The notes beneath the pieces were generated by a model that ran no database searches, had not been told where the DNA came from, and worked only from the letters and a program-made list of their open reading frames with translations. The position numbers were made by a program, and so were the translations under genes. This document shows positions 20,558 to 31,741 of a stretch of DNA of 64,000 nucleotides, in pieces; position 1 is the stretch's first letter; every line of letters begins with the position of its first letter. This stretch comes from Trichuris trichiura (Eukaryota; Nematoda; Enoplea; Trichinellida; Trichuridae): the NCBI GenBank assembly GCA_037903355.1, contig JBAJFE010000022.1, positions 54,387 to 118,386 of the forward strand, given 5' to 3'.

Positions 20558-21189
20558 AAATTCGAAAATTCGGAACCAGCAACACCGGTGCCCGTCATCA
20601 GCGATAAGGGGGCCGCCCGGGGGGTCGGTCATGATGTTAGCAATCTGCTCCGTCCGACCGACCTTCTTATTCTGAATAACGCACCCGTTAGCAAGGAGAA
20701 AAAAGAAGAATAAAATTAATATGTGTGCGTGCGGGCACGGACAACAAAGAGGACAACGAGTGGCTGAGAAGAAAGCAGGTAGAGACTTGGAAAGAAGAGA
20801 GTTTAAAACCAGTTTCTTTAAAACAGACGGGTTTATCATTTATATGCTCGTTGCTTCTCACTGTTAGTGCTGCCGCCGTCGTGGAAGGTCAGTTTGGTGC
20901 TCGCCGCGAAGTCGAACTGACCAGGTTCGACTAAGGCCCGACAGGTCAGGATGGACCTGACGGCTGAGGGCCCCTCGCCATGGCCGGTCGGACAGAGCGG
21001 CTTGCTAACATAAAGACCAACCCGACGGGCGGCGCACTTAGCGCTGATGACGAGCACTGGTGTGGCCCGTAAGCTCCGCAGGTTAAACGTTTGGAAATAA
21101 AAGAACGAGTAGTTATGCCGCAGAAATTTTTTATTCTGAATAACGCACCCGTCAGGAAGGAGAAAAAAGAAGAATGAAATCAACTAAGC
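20558..21189 (-). repeat. F repeat, inverted copy in left arm
   Basis: This is the reverse complement of the layout at 36621-37260. It holds a hammerhead-like core on the plus strand (CTGATGA at 21044-21050, GTAA at 21069-21072 in place of GAAA). The right limit is the TA used by FB2, and the R repeat resumes on the other side of FB2. FB2 therefore inserted into a continuous F-R junction. Confidence 0.75.
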
Positions 21190-21649
21190 TACCGTATATT
21201 ACCACGCATAAGAACTCCCCCTGCGTTAGCGAAGGATGGTAATGATTGTCCCAGCAACAATGACGTTCATTGCTCAAGTCTAGATCAATTCTGATTTGTC
21301 AGTTTACCGTGAATGCTAGTCGCCCATTCAATTGAAACTGTCTTGCCCAAAGTGCAACGCAAAAACTGATCAGCTGCTGCTTAGCGCGCGTTGTAGAGCA
21401 TTGCGTGGGCTACGAAAAATGAATTGTGTTGAATAGGTTTATTGGACGTCTATTACAACTGTCGCATGTAAAACACGAATGAACAGATTGTAGAAGCGGA
21501 AAGAAAGGTTACATGACGCCGAAAACATTAAGTGCAGTGCCAAAACGGTAAAGCTAACAGTGCTCTTGGTCACTCTTTGGCATTTGGTCGTCCTCTGTGT
21601 CCTCTGAAAGGGCAGAAATGGAGCACTTTTGGAAGGACTTTATAACAGT

Positions 21650-21916
21650 TTACGTGTTTACTTTGCTACACGCCTTTATAACGAACTGGCACAGCAAGCT
21701 GAGCGATGGAGCTCGCATTTGTTCGCTGGCTGTGTAGGTCTTCTGCCCGTTCGTCATCCCTTCTTTCCACTCTTCTCGCACGTAGTCTTTAAAGGGCTTA
21801 TTAATGCAGACGTCCAGCGGCTGTATAGCTTTTCCTTTTTCACCGCTCACGTGCAGAATGCAATAAGTAAAACTGAAGAATTCTTTCGTTAAGGAAACTT
21901 GTTCTTCCTTAGTCAC
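21650..21916 (-). pseudogene. C-terminal transposase fragment, FB2 left arm
   Basis: It carries PLDVCINKPFKDYV and EEWKEGM, and is cut by a stop after KVNT (TAA near 21650) before the VIKSF block, which remains in sequence downstream. It is otherwise as in the other fold-back arms. Confidence 0.75.
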
Positions 21917-23045
21917 ATGGTTTTTTCAGCTGCTACTGACAGAGTGATGCAAAGTGACGCGCGATACGCGGAGACAAATTTAGACGAAAATGAGGAAAGC
22001 AAGTGTGTTCAAACTGTCCCAGTACACCACTGTTACGTTCGAACTAACGAAGCGCAGTAGCCCGCAGAAGCAACTTTAAACCCACTTTAAGTGCCAAAGC
22101 TTAGGTAGCACCGCATAATTTTTACAAGCACAAAGCGAACGGAGATGTAAACTGTTCAACAGTTCGGCGAAGGAACAACACATTTCATCCTCTTTGGTTA
22201 ATATCAGCTAACATGTCGCGTTACTCACGTCTGTCTGATGCAGCAAAAGATGGGAAATCACAGCTCTTTGAAGTTTGATGATAACACGGCGATGATATCT
22301 GTAAGCTCAACCGATGACGGCTGCACGCTCAGTCAGTGGGTGCTCCTGCACCTGTAAGTATGCGCAATGGCGGTTGAAGTTTCATGATAACGCTGCTTGA
22401 CCTATATCAATGATAATTGTTAGCTGAATCGATGACAACTGTGCGCCCGCTCAGAACCGAGCTTTTAGTCATCCTCGAAATAGGTCAAGCAGCGTTATCA
22501 TGAAACTTCAACAGCCATTGCGCATACTTACAGCTGCAGGAGCACCCACCGACTGAGCGTGCAGCCGTCGTCGATTGAGCTTACAGATATCATCGATAGA
22601 GGTCACGCCGTGTTATCATCAAACTTCAAGGAGATGTGATTTCCCATCCTTTGCTGCATCAGACGGACATGAGTAACGTGACATGTTAGCCGATAGTAAC
22701 CAAAGAGAACGAAACGTGTTGTTCTTTCGCCGACCTGTTGAACAGTTAACATCTCCGTTCGCTTTGTGCTGGTAAAAATTACGCGGTGCTACCTAAGCTT
22801 TGGCACTTAAAGTGGGATGAGGTTGCCTCGACTGACGACTGTGCTTCGTTAGTTCGTACGTAACGGTGGCGTAGTGGGACAGTTTGAACACACCTGCTTT
22901 CCTCATTTTCGTCTAAGTTTGTCTCCGCGTATCGCGCGTCGCTTTGTATCACCCTCTCACTAGCAACTGAAAAAACCATGTGACTAAGGAAGAATAAGTT
23001 TCCTTAGCGAAAGAATTTTTCAGTTTTATTTTTTGCATTCTGCAC

Positions 23046-23342
23046 GTGAGCAATGAAAAAGGAAAAGCTATACAGCCGGTGGACGTCTGCATTAATAAGC
23101 CCTTTAAAGACTACGTGCGAGAAGAGTGGAAAGAATGGATGGCGAACGGGCAGCAGACGTACACAGCCAGCGGACGAATGCGAGTTCCATCGCTCAGGTT
23201 GCTGTGCCAGTTCGTTATAAAGGCGTGGAGCAAAGTAAAAACGGAAACTGTTATAAAGTCTTTGAAAAAGTGCTCCATTTCTGCCCTGTTGGAGGACGCA
23301 GAGGACGACCAAATGCCAAACAGTGATCAAGACCACTGTTAG
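23046..23342 (+). pseudogene. C-terminal transposase fragment, FB2 right arm
   Basis: The 98-codon fragment has PVDVCINKPFKDYV (Pro-Val where Pro-Leu is usual), EEWKEWM, VIKSLKKCSIS and DQDHC. It reads outward to the right FB2 end, and an AATAAA follows at about 23453. Confidence 0.8.
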
Positions 23343-23707
23343 CTTTACCGTTTTGGCACTGCACTTAATGTTTTCGGCGACATGTATCCTTTCTTTCCGC
23401 TTCTACAATCTGTTCATTCGTGCTTTACATGCAACAGTTGTAATAGACGTCCAATAAACCTATTCAACACAATTCATTTCTCGTAGCCTACGCAATGCTC
23501 TACAACGCGCGCTGAGCAACAGCTGATCAGTTTTTGCGTTCCACTTTAGGCAAGACAGTTTCAATTGAATGGCCGATTAGCATTCACGGAAAACTGACCA
23601 ATCAGAGTTGATCTAGACTTGAACAATGAACGTCATCGTTGCTGGGCCAATCATTACCGTCCTTCGCTAGCGCAGGGGGGAGAGCTTATGCGTGGTAATA
23701 TATGGTA

Positions 23708-25695
23708 ATTATTTTCGTAAAACTTCGATTGAAGTATCACAGGTCTACTGTGACTTAGGAAGCCATAAACTGTTTTCTGATTTTGTTCCAATGTTCCATC
23801 AAGGCTGCGGACGCGTCAACGTTAGATCTGAAACAGTGCTTGCATAAGTAACTGAATTTCGTTCTCTCAACTACTGCTGACTAGCTGCTATTGCTGCCAC
23901 TGCGTTATCTGGACGATTCTCCCACCGCCAGTTGTTGGCTCGAGGTATTTTTCAAAGGGACGCAAGATTCGTGAATGTAGAAAAGCGAACTATCCTTTGT
24001 TGCGGAACCGCTATCACCGGCACTGGGGCTGAGCCAGTGGCCTGCTCACGAATTCAAAGTCTGCAGCGCTACTACATTAAGCACAGGGGTTTTCCATCTC
24101 GTCAGCAAACTCTTCTGACTTGGTCTTCAATTGATCGAATGGTTGTCGTATTCGTGCTGCTGCCTATATGTACAAAGGAGTCGCTGGAAGAAATAGACGT
24201 CTTCTCTTCCAAAAACACCGAGCACTTACAAAATGTACAGTGAGCATTAACTAAAGGTGAATCCTCCTTACGCAGCGTATGCAGTTTCAAAACACAGAGC
24301 GGGAATACGCAGACAAAGAATGTTCCCACAAACATCGGTAAGGCATGATTAACTTTGCATTGAATTGCGTAACAGTGGTTATGCCACGTATTGGTAGATG
24401 TAATCCCAAAACCTTCAAAGCAGGGATGGGGAATGTCTGGCCCGCGAAGCATTCCCTGCCAGCCGCTGAGGCTGCTGCAGTTGCATGCGGGATACAGTGA
24501 AATGTCACTATGGGAGATTATGTCTTTAAAATGAGGTAGACTTATTGTATGTGAAGCCTAGTAATAACGTAGGTCTTGACTAACAAGCAGGGAGCAGTAG
24601 GTCGGCTAGGAAGAGCGCCTTGTGTCGGCTCCATGTGGACAAACCGACGTCGTTAGTCTTCGGAGGCATGCAGTAAGGGGCGCTAATGTGCGCGTAGGTA
24701 GCGTGCACCACATGCCGCCTACCGACCCAAAGTACTATTCAAATCTCACCTTATCGCCTTGTTAGAGGGGCGACTTAAATGAACATACATGCAAAGAAAG
24801 CAGGTTATGTTGTTCGGTCGAGTAGTCTTCACCGCCTGAAAAAGGCAATACAAACGCCTGAACAGCCCACGGCAGCAAAAAGGTTAACCACCCCTGCTCT
24901 AAAATGTGTTTTCGATAAAGTAAAATGCTCCGTCTGTTACCCAAAACGGCCCGTATAAGCAAACGGAAGTGGTCGGCTTGAACATTTAGAAAACCGCTAA
25001 ACCGCAGAAGAAACAATTCGGTGGGTTCGAGACGTATAAATTTCGCTTCTGAAAAAATAAATACGATATTGCTGCGCAATAGAGAAAACAAGAAAGGGCA
25101 AACAAACAGAAACCGCGCCAAGAAGCAAATCAGTCGACATAGCTCACATCGCTAAGAAGTGTCACGATTTTGATGAATTAAAAAGCGAACGTTGTGAGTA
25201 TTGTGCCTCCCTTAAACTATCCTGTTGCCAACAGTTCTTTCTTGAACTGTATATTCTCTTTAATCCAGAACATCGTGCCCATAAAACGGAGACTGGCATC
25301 CGGGAAAGCATTCAGAAATTATTGCGGTAGCGTTAAATTACAAGGCACAACTATATTTCGCACTAAGATATATTTCTCCTTCCTGAGTATTCCTCAAACT
25401 GAAATGTTTCAAAGCGTAGACCAGTGAACGCAATATCATCCGTTCTCTTGCTACAAAATGTCAGTGAAGCTGTGGTTTATCTTCGAATATGCATCAACGA
25501 TAACAAAGAGAAAAACGGAATACAAATGTATTTACAGAGATCCACGTTAGAACTTCATTAAAACCCAGTATTTTCGGCTGTTTCATTTTTACCAAAATTC
25601 CATTATACAGTTGTGCCTCCGAGCTGACTACCTCCTTAAGTTGACTGAAATTTGACAAGTTGGTTGGTCCGCACATGGATTAGCGCAAGGACAGC
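23708..25695 (-). repeat. R repeat, inverted copy in left arm
   Basis: This runs in reverse from the FB2 edge to the hAT target duplication. It carries the hAT MITE at 24421-24896. Against its right-arm partner (52348-54335) it shows a few substitutions, e.g. near 24367 and 24380. Confidence 0.85.
24421..24896 (-). mobile_element. hAT-type MITE, inverted copy
   Basis: It starts CAGGGATGGGGAATG and ends, reverse-complemented, CAGGGGTGGTTAACC. Flanks CTTCAAAG and CTCTAAAA are a decayed 8 bp duplication. Confidence 0.75.
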
Positions 25696-25734
25696 CTCTA
25701 TACCAGTGATTCCCAACGTGGGCCCCAGGGACCC

Positions 25735-25860
25735 CTTGGGGGCCCTGGAACACTTGAAGGGGGCCCTGTGAAGGATTGGGGATTTAGGGGGTCCCTGGGA
25801 GCTTAGGGGGGCCCCAGGGGGTCCCTGGGAGCTTAGGGGGGCCCCAGGGGGTCCCTTGTA
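25735..25860. repeat. hAT subterminal tandem repeats
   Basis: A ~30 bp unit containing GGGGTCCCTGGGAGCTTAGG is repeated about twice with a partial third copy. hAT transposases often bind subterminal repeats, so these may be binding sites. An apparent proline-rich frame over them (25636-25971, minus) is an artefact of the repeat. Confidence 0.6.
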
Positions 25861-28241
25861 TTCGGTGCCGCAGGACGAGAGCGCGCAACCGTGCGTGTAC
25901 GTAGTTTGGCTATGGAAATTAGCGAGACTCGTGTATCGTACCCCCCGCTGAAGTTGACGCGGCAACATCAAGGGAGGTCAAGTGAAGGTTACGCCGTCAC
26001 AGTAACAATGGTTCGCATTCTTTAACCGTGCCGGCCGTCCTGTTAGCCTAAGCCTAAGACTGAACATGTGTTCTTCGATGTTATTGTGAGACGTTGGCGA
26101 GCTTGATACCTAAGCGTAGCGCGCTATGACAGTTAACGTAAATAAGCGTCCATTTGATGCTGCCGTCTCCGTTTCTGGCGGGGAAAAGATACACGAAATC
26201 CCATAGCTTGTTATCATTGCCCTGTCGTTTACCCTGATGTATCGGGCGAAAGTTTTTCTTACTATATTACGCTGCGTAGCGAATTCCAGCTACACTACAA
26301 AAAATGCCATTAGCGAAGGATAGCCTGACCGAAAGGCGAATTGTCCGATTTCTGTGCTTCGCCATCTGCTGCTGTGCCAAAGCGCAATTCAAAATGAATC
26401 TTTTTGATTTTTTTTCGCATTAGCGTACCACCCTGGCTCAAATCGGAGGGCTCGGAAAACTACAACCTGCGGGGGGCGATGACAGCTTCGCGGGGGCGGA
26501 CAAGCGCGCCTGGGGAGTAATGGCGGGGAAAATGCTCAGTAGACACTGATTATTCTCTCCTGTGCGTTGACGGTGGAAAGTAATAATAGCTCTGCGATCC
26601 TTCTTGTGTCTTGTTTCCTCAGTGCTGTAGTTCTCATCTATTCAGCTATCCTGTTATATCAGCTGTTAGGAAACTGCTTTGTCGCGACTACGGACCTCTC
26701 CTGAAGTTCGACGACTTTTTTAAAAATAGAAAGGTAAGTGTCTTGTAAGATTCTAGTTGAAACATGGCTCACGTTACCAGGAGATCAGCATTGCTTGAGC
26801 ATTAAAATAGATTCAGTCGCAACCATAGGAGTATCTGTAAGAATAATAAGCTCTGATCTGCTAGTTTAGTGAGTACAGGGGATCGTTGACTGACGGCGGT
26901 CCTTCTGACTGTCCCAATGCGTCCCATCCTTCTTTAATACGTCGGCGGTAGCTTAACCCCCGAGCCCTCATCAACGCGAAAGGCACATCACATCACAGTT
27001 TTGTACAGGTTACCTTTTACATGTCTGAAACACTTGCCGTGGCTCTTCACTTAACGGGGACATCTTATAAGCACTACTTCTCAATTTGATTTCTACATCT
27101 AGTGCAGATACCTAACGGGATTTCAAGAAGTCATATGCTCGCTACTACGGGTACTTAAACGACGAAGTGTGCCCATTTCATGACTATAGTGGACGTCTTT
27201 TTCTTGGCCGCTAACAGGCACGTCGGGCGCTATGTATTGTGCCTGAAGCTTATCGCCCGCGGGACTTCGGCAACGCCTAGTGCCGCTCCTTGTGATCATA
27301 TTTCCCAGAGAAACTAAGCCACAGGCAGTGCTTTCTAAGAAACGCGCTCCGTAAACGCCAGCAGGTTTGCGCGACGACTCTCACGGCGAGTCAGGCTTCA
27401 GGACAGCCGACAGGGTCCGTCGCGGTAGTCTTAACCTAAGTTATAGCGCTCGACGACGTCACCCATTTTGCTATGCTTGGGCTTTGAACTAGCATCAGCC
27501 TCCGGTTGTTCGTCAACTTTTTCGGGAAAGGATTAGTTTGCTTATGTTTAACCACGCCTATGTTTAAGTAGCGAATGACAAACCCACAAGTTCAGTAGCG
27601 CTCACCAGCAAAAAGGAGAATACACGCCCAGTTTGCTTTACAGGTGGGAGCATCTTACGACCGTCTGCCTTCCTTCCATACGCATGGCCTTGCGGTTCGC
27701 AAAAAGAGCAAGGACAATAGGCCTAGTACGGGAGGTGTAGATCTGTTTGAAGCAGTACTCAGTCAAACATTTGTATCCCCCACTCTTCACTGGTTTGATA
27801 TCTAAAAAGACAGCCAGTAGCGGAGAGTTCGTCGTTGAACTGCGGGCTTTGTTTGCCATCAGACTTTGGTGGGCGGAAGTATTTCCGAACTTGAAACCGT
27901 GCGAAATCTTGTCAGCCAGCCTACCTTCTCAAACATGGCACGACAACACCAGGGAGAGGGAGGATGTCCGCAAACCTGGGCAGAACATTTTATCGCGTGC
28001 TTTCCGTTGTCCACCGCGCGAGGACAAGAACGACCCTGTCGCAACCTCATGCTTCATAGACTTATTTTGAGCCTATTTGTCCGTCGCTACCATCAGAAAA
28101 GAGCGGGGTGATCACATGAAAGCGATTTGCTCCCGCTTCCAGGACCGACGTAGAGGGACAGTGCCGTCCGGTATGGAATCCCCTGTGTTCTTACTGCGGG
28201 AGCTTAGATGACGCCTGGCTAATTGATTTCTTAATACCACT

Positions 28242-30075
28242 GTGCTACTGTCTGGCTCTGAACTTGTTAGTAACGGATGTAAATTTCTACAGATGGCAGA
28301 AGCAAAAAAGAAATGTAGGCAATACAACGTCGAGTATCTAAGATACGGTTTTATACCGTCACCCTCGAATTCGCAGCAACCATTTTGCTTGATCTGGGAA
28401 AAGGCTTTTGCGAATGAACTGATGAAGCCCTCAAAATTAGTAAAACACCTGAAAACGATGCACGGTGACAAGGCCAATAAAAACCTTTCTTACTTTCAAT
28501 CTCTTCAAGATAACTTCCAAAAGCGACCTAAATTGCCAGGGATTTTTTCATCCGCATCAAGATGAAACACCGACGGATTGCGCGCGTCCTATAACATCTC
28601 CCTCTTAATCGCAAAATCTGGAAAGCCGCATGCCATCGGAGAAGAACTGATACTGCCGGCTGTTTCGGAAGTGCTGCGTACTGTGTTGCGCATTCCTGCA
28701 ACTGAAATAATTAAAAAGATTCCCTTAAGCAACAATACGGTGCAGCGACGTATTGATGAAATGAGCGCTGATGTGGAGAATACGCTCTGCAAGCTCTTGA
28801 GAACAGAGGAATTTTCTTTACAGGTGGATGAGTCGACGTAGCCACATAACGAAGCGCTGCTGCTGGCCTATGTTAGGTTCATCAAGGAAGGCAAGTTAGT
28901 TCAGGAGTTACTCTTCGCAAGAGAACTGCTGACTGACACTAGAGGAGAGTCAATATTTCGTACTGTAGAAGACTTTTTTAAAGAGAAGGAGATACCACTA
29001 ACGAACGTAATCGCTGTCGCGACGGATGGAGCCCCGTCAATGCTTGGACGCCATCGCGGGTTCCTTTCGTATCTAAAAGAAAAGGTAGCGGATTTGCTGG
29101 CCGTGCACTGCGTAATTCACCGGCAACATCTGGTGGCGAAGCGGCTCAGTGACAGACTGCACCGTTCGCTGCAGTACGTGATCACTGCGGTTAATAAAAT
29201 CAAAAGCAGTGCCTTGAGAGAGAGAGAGATTGTTCAGCCAACTGTGTGAAGAAAATGACGACGATTCTAACCGGCTCCTGCTTCACACAGAAGTACGCTG
29301 GCTTTCAAGGGGCGCCTGCTTGAGCCGCTTCTATGCCCTTTTTGACACCGTCATACAGTTTCTCAAAACTGAAGATACGGAATTACGCGACAACGTGGAG
29401 AAATCGAGAGCTGAAATAGCTTTTATGGCGGACCTCTACTTAAAGTTTAACAAGATGAATTTGCAGTTGCAAGGAGATCAACTGAATCTTATCAAGACGA
29501 AGACGGTTGTAAAGGCTTTCATTGACAAGCTTTCCATTTTCCGACAAAACCTGGGGCGCGGAGAGTACCGCCAGTTCCCTATCCTTGACGACCTCAAGAA
29601 GAATGGCGGCCTCCCTGACGATGTCATACGCTCCTTCTGTAACCATCTCAGCATGCTCCATGAGGACATGTGCGAAAGGTACAGAGATATTTTGTCCATG
29701 ACGATACTGGACTGGATTTTGGACCCGTTTACCTGCTTCGCCGAGGTTGAAGTGGCTTACCAGGAAGAGCTCATTGAGATGCAAGCCAACGAGGAGCTAA
29801 AGCTCAAGATGAAGAGCGGCTATACCAGTTTCTGGCTGCAGCAAGAAATCAGACAGCTGTATCCCAGGCTATGGAACGTAGCTAAGAAGTTCCTCATCCC
29901 TTTTCCGTCGTCCTATTTGGCTGAACGCGGATTTAGTGCGGTAACGGACCTTCTCGGAAAAAAAAGAAACCGCTTGCATATAGTCAGGCGAGGCGACTTG
30001 AGATTACTTCTGACGACTATCGAGCCGGACGTGGATAAATTATTAGCATTGCACCAGACCCAACCGTCGCACTAA
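28242..30075 (+). pseudogene. hAT transposase (ZBED-like), inactivated
   Basis: This is a DNA-binding and cutting enzyme of the hAT superfamily, related to the ZBED/SCAND3-type group. A BED-finger region near residues 45-70 shows FCLIWEKAF, then MKPSKLVKHLKTMH; the second zinc Cys of CxxC has become Trp. Two in-frame stops (TGA 28563-28565, TAG 28839-28841 after LQVDEST) and a frameshift in a GA run at 29216-29229 break it. The RNase H-like core includes NVIAVATDGAPSM and CVIHRQHL. The last 281 codons (29230-30075) hold the C-terminal dimerisation region YLAERGFSAVTDLLGKKRNR. All defects are shared with the right-arm copy. Confidence 0.88.
29216..29229 (+). repeat. GA microsatellite causing transposase frameshift
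   Basis: A run of GA repeats separates the two coding frames of the hAT transposase. It is identical in length in both arms. Confidence 0.6.
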
Positions 30076-30775
30076 GTGAGGTAAGATCAAGCGGCTGTCG
30101 TCATGCTCCGAGGAAATATTGAATTTAGATTCATTGTTGCGCAGCACTGAGAACAACATTGGAGCCTCACTTACAATTTGCGCTACCATTGCTAACAGCC
30201 CGAAAAATTAAGGAAGAGGAAACCCAATGCCGCGCTTGTACTCTGAATGCTCCCTGATCTGCAGTTAGACGGGTTAAGTCCAGTAATACGAAAAGAACGC
30301 CTTCAGTGCCAAATAAAGAATTTATGGCGTTAACGGCTTCGAATATCGCTAGGAGCATTCGCCGTATATGGCAGCTGGCTGGCTTCCTTACTAGCCATTT
30401 TGCTCTAGTGTAGAAAAGAAATTCAGCGTCGACTTCGCATCGTCAAGTTTTCCAGCCGCACACTCAACTTTCACAGCGCAAACCATGGGGTCCTACTTGC
30501 GGCTGACAAGATCCGCAGGTTAATAAGGTTTTTAAAGATGGCCCAGCTTAACTGTTTTTTCTTTGGCAAATACGGTAGGCAGCGAAGTCAATTCTACATT
30601 CTGCCGGCTCTTTCAAGTGCTGAACTACTTGTACAAATTGACAACAACCTAACCACAGTAGGCGCACCTGAGGATAACAGAAGCAGGAGAATTACGTTGG
30701 GGAGAATGACAGGGGGCCCCGGCAAGTTGAAGGTCGCGAAAGGGGGCCCTGGCTCAAAAATGTTCGGAAACACTG

Positions 30776-31741
30776 CTGCAAGCGATTCCTATTTGCCCAT
30801 AATGCTATTACGTTGTCTTGCTCAACCAAGGAGAAGAAAGATGTACATCGGTCGTTTGCCCAACAAGCGTGCTACTTGCGTTAACGGGAGCAGCAACTTA
30901 TCGATCAGGTTGTGACAATATCAATCTCGAAGAACCACAACTTGTCCCAATAGGAGTGCCTCCTCCAACAGAATTCAGGTAAACTTGGCGGTAGAACTAA
31001 GGCAACTCGGATTAGAAAGTCGACCAAGGAAGAGCATTAGGAAGGTTTCGCCTTCTATTGCACTTTACCTTTATACTTTGAGATTTCTATTAGCTATGTT
31101 TTTCAGCCGTTTCTAAGGATGCTCTGCGGAAATTTCTTCAAAAAGTTGCTAAAGCGAGTGGAAACAGCAGCCGTTGTTGCGAGGAGTTCCGGAGCTTGCT
31201 TAACAGGTCTGTTCTTCACCTTCTGTGAGCGCCTATCAATCAGATCCCCGCACAGTTTTCCTGTTTGATGATGAACCGTGCGAATCGCCCAGTGTTTTCT
31301 TAAATATTCACCACGACGCTCTGCGGAAGGCCATTTTTTTGTTCGCTGATATGAAAATACATGAACATTTTAAGGTAAGGTGACAATGCAACTTAAGTGC
31401 AGAAGTCCATTATTGCTCCATTCATGCTCCAACCACCCTACCTTACGCGCTTGAAGATTATGACGAGGAAGAGATCGTGCACGATCTTTTAGGAAAGAAG
31501 GGACTGCCTTTTTCCGATACTGTATATCGTTTTAGACGTCTGTTTTTTCTGTTAGTTGTGATTTGCGTAGGTGTCCATACGCCGTCCTTGCCCTTTGTCA
31601 GATCCAGACACTTTAGCCTCGTGTACAAGTCTTACGGCTATCTTAAGCGACGAAGAGGAATAACTCACTGCGTCACTGGCAGGCAGTTCCTGCTCGACGA
31701 ATTACTTTTCTTGGCAGCTGAAGCGTAGGAATCATCTGTAT
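30776..31741 (+). repeat. Partial unit starting at the inverted-repeat breakpoint
   Basis: This begins exactly where the hAT ends and corresponds to unit position 5671 onward. It carries the relict multi-exon gene (see 31261-31741). The 39591 palindrome insertion site is empty here (AAGTCCATTATT near 31403-31414). Confidence 0.8.
31261..31741 (+). pseudogene. Unrecognised relict gene, copy 2
   Basis: Here the exon block near 31261-31374 ends with HEHFK at a GTAAGG donor. After a ~51 bp intron it continues as LLGKKGLPFSDTVYRFRR, and a later frame keeps WQLKRRNHLY just before the MITE insertion at 31742. An 83-codon frame, 31477-31728, runs through the putative second intron. The match to copies at 6148 and 40310 is good. 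No family is recognised. Confidence 0.45.

Larger units (their letters stand above)
21192..23705. mobile_element. Fold-back element FB2 (pogo-derived, 2514 bp palindrome)
   Basis: Both ends are CCGTATATTACC-like next to TA (21190-21191 and 23706-23707). The whole element is a near palindrome centred at about 22448, with ~1.03 kb arms and a ~430 bp self-complementary core. The flanks join to give the uninterrupted sequence seen near 36605-36630, so this is a clean insertion with TA duplication. Both arms carry a transposase C-terminus reading outward, but no copy of the rest of the gene exists, so it must depend on a transposase made elsewhere. Confidence 0.9.
12546..30775 (+). repeat. Left arm of the large inverted repeat (18.2 kb)
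   Basis: This arm is the reverse complement of 47267-64000. From 16150 inward, paired coordinates sum to 78043, including identical 281-codon and 519-codon frames. The inner end is the last base of the hAT right terminus (30775). Differences from the right arm include a 9 bp deletion near 16155, a 72 bp deletion near 15045, scattered substitutions (about five near 30270-30610, two near 24370-24390) and 1582 bp (12697-14278) missing from the right arm. The outer end of the repeat lies beyond the window on the right side, so its full length is unknown. Confidence 0.93.
25704..30775 (+). mobile_element. hAT transposon, left copy (5072 bp), right flank not a target duplication
   Basis: The left terminus is CAGTGATTCCCAACGTGGG and the right terminus, reverse-complemented, is CAGTGTTTCCGAACATTTT. 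The left flank is CTCTATAC (25696-25703), the complement of the GTATAGAG duplication found on both sides of the right-arm copy. The right flank is CTGCAAGC (30776-30783), unrelated to it. The junction with unit sequence therefore coincides exactly with the transposon end. Subterminal G/C-rich repeats and one broken transposase gene lie inside. The stretches 25870-28240 and 30080-30775 show no supported gene. Confidence 0.92.

Noticed and set aside
25636..25971. Proline-rich minus-strand frame (PPGAPLSSQ repeats) as a gene
   Set aside because: It is a translation of the hAT subterminal tandem repeats and has no start context or conserved family.
27747..28070. 107-codon frame upstream of the hAT transposase as an extra element gene
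   Set aside because: No recognisable motif, overlaps several other frames of similar length, and there is no sign of splicing into the transposase.
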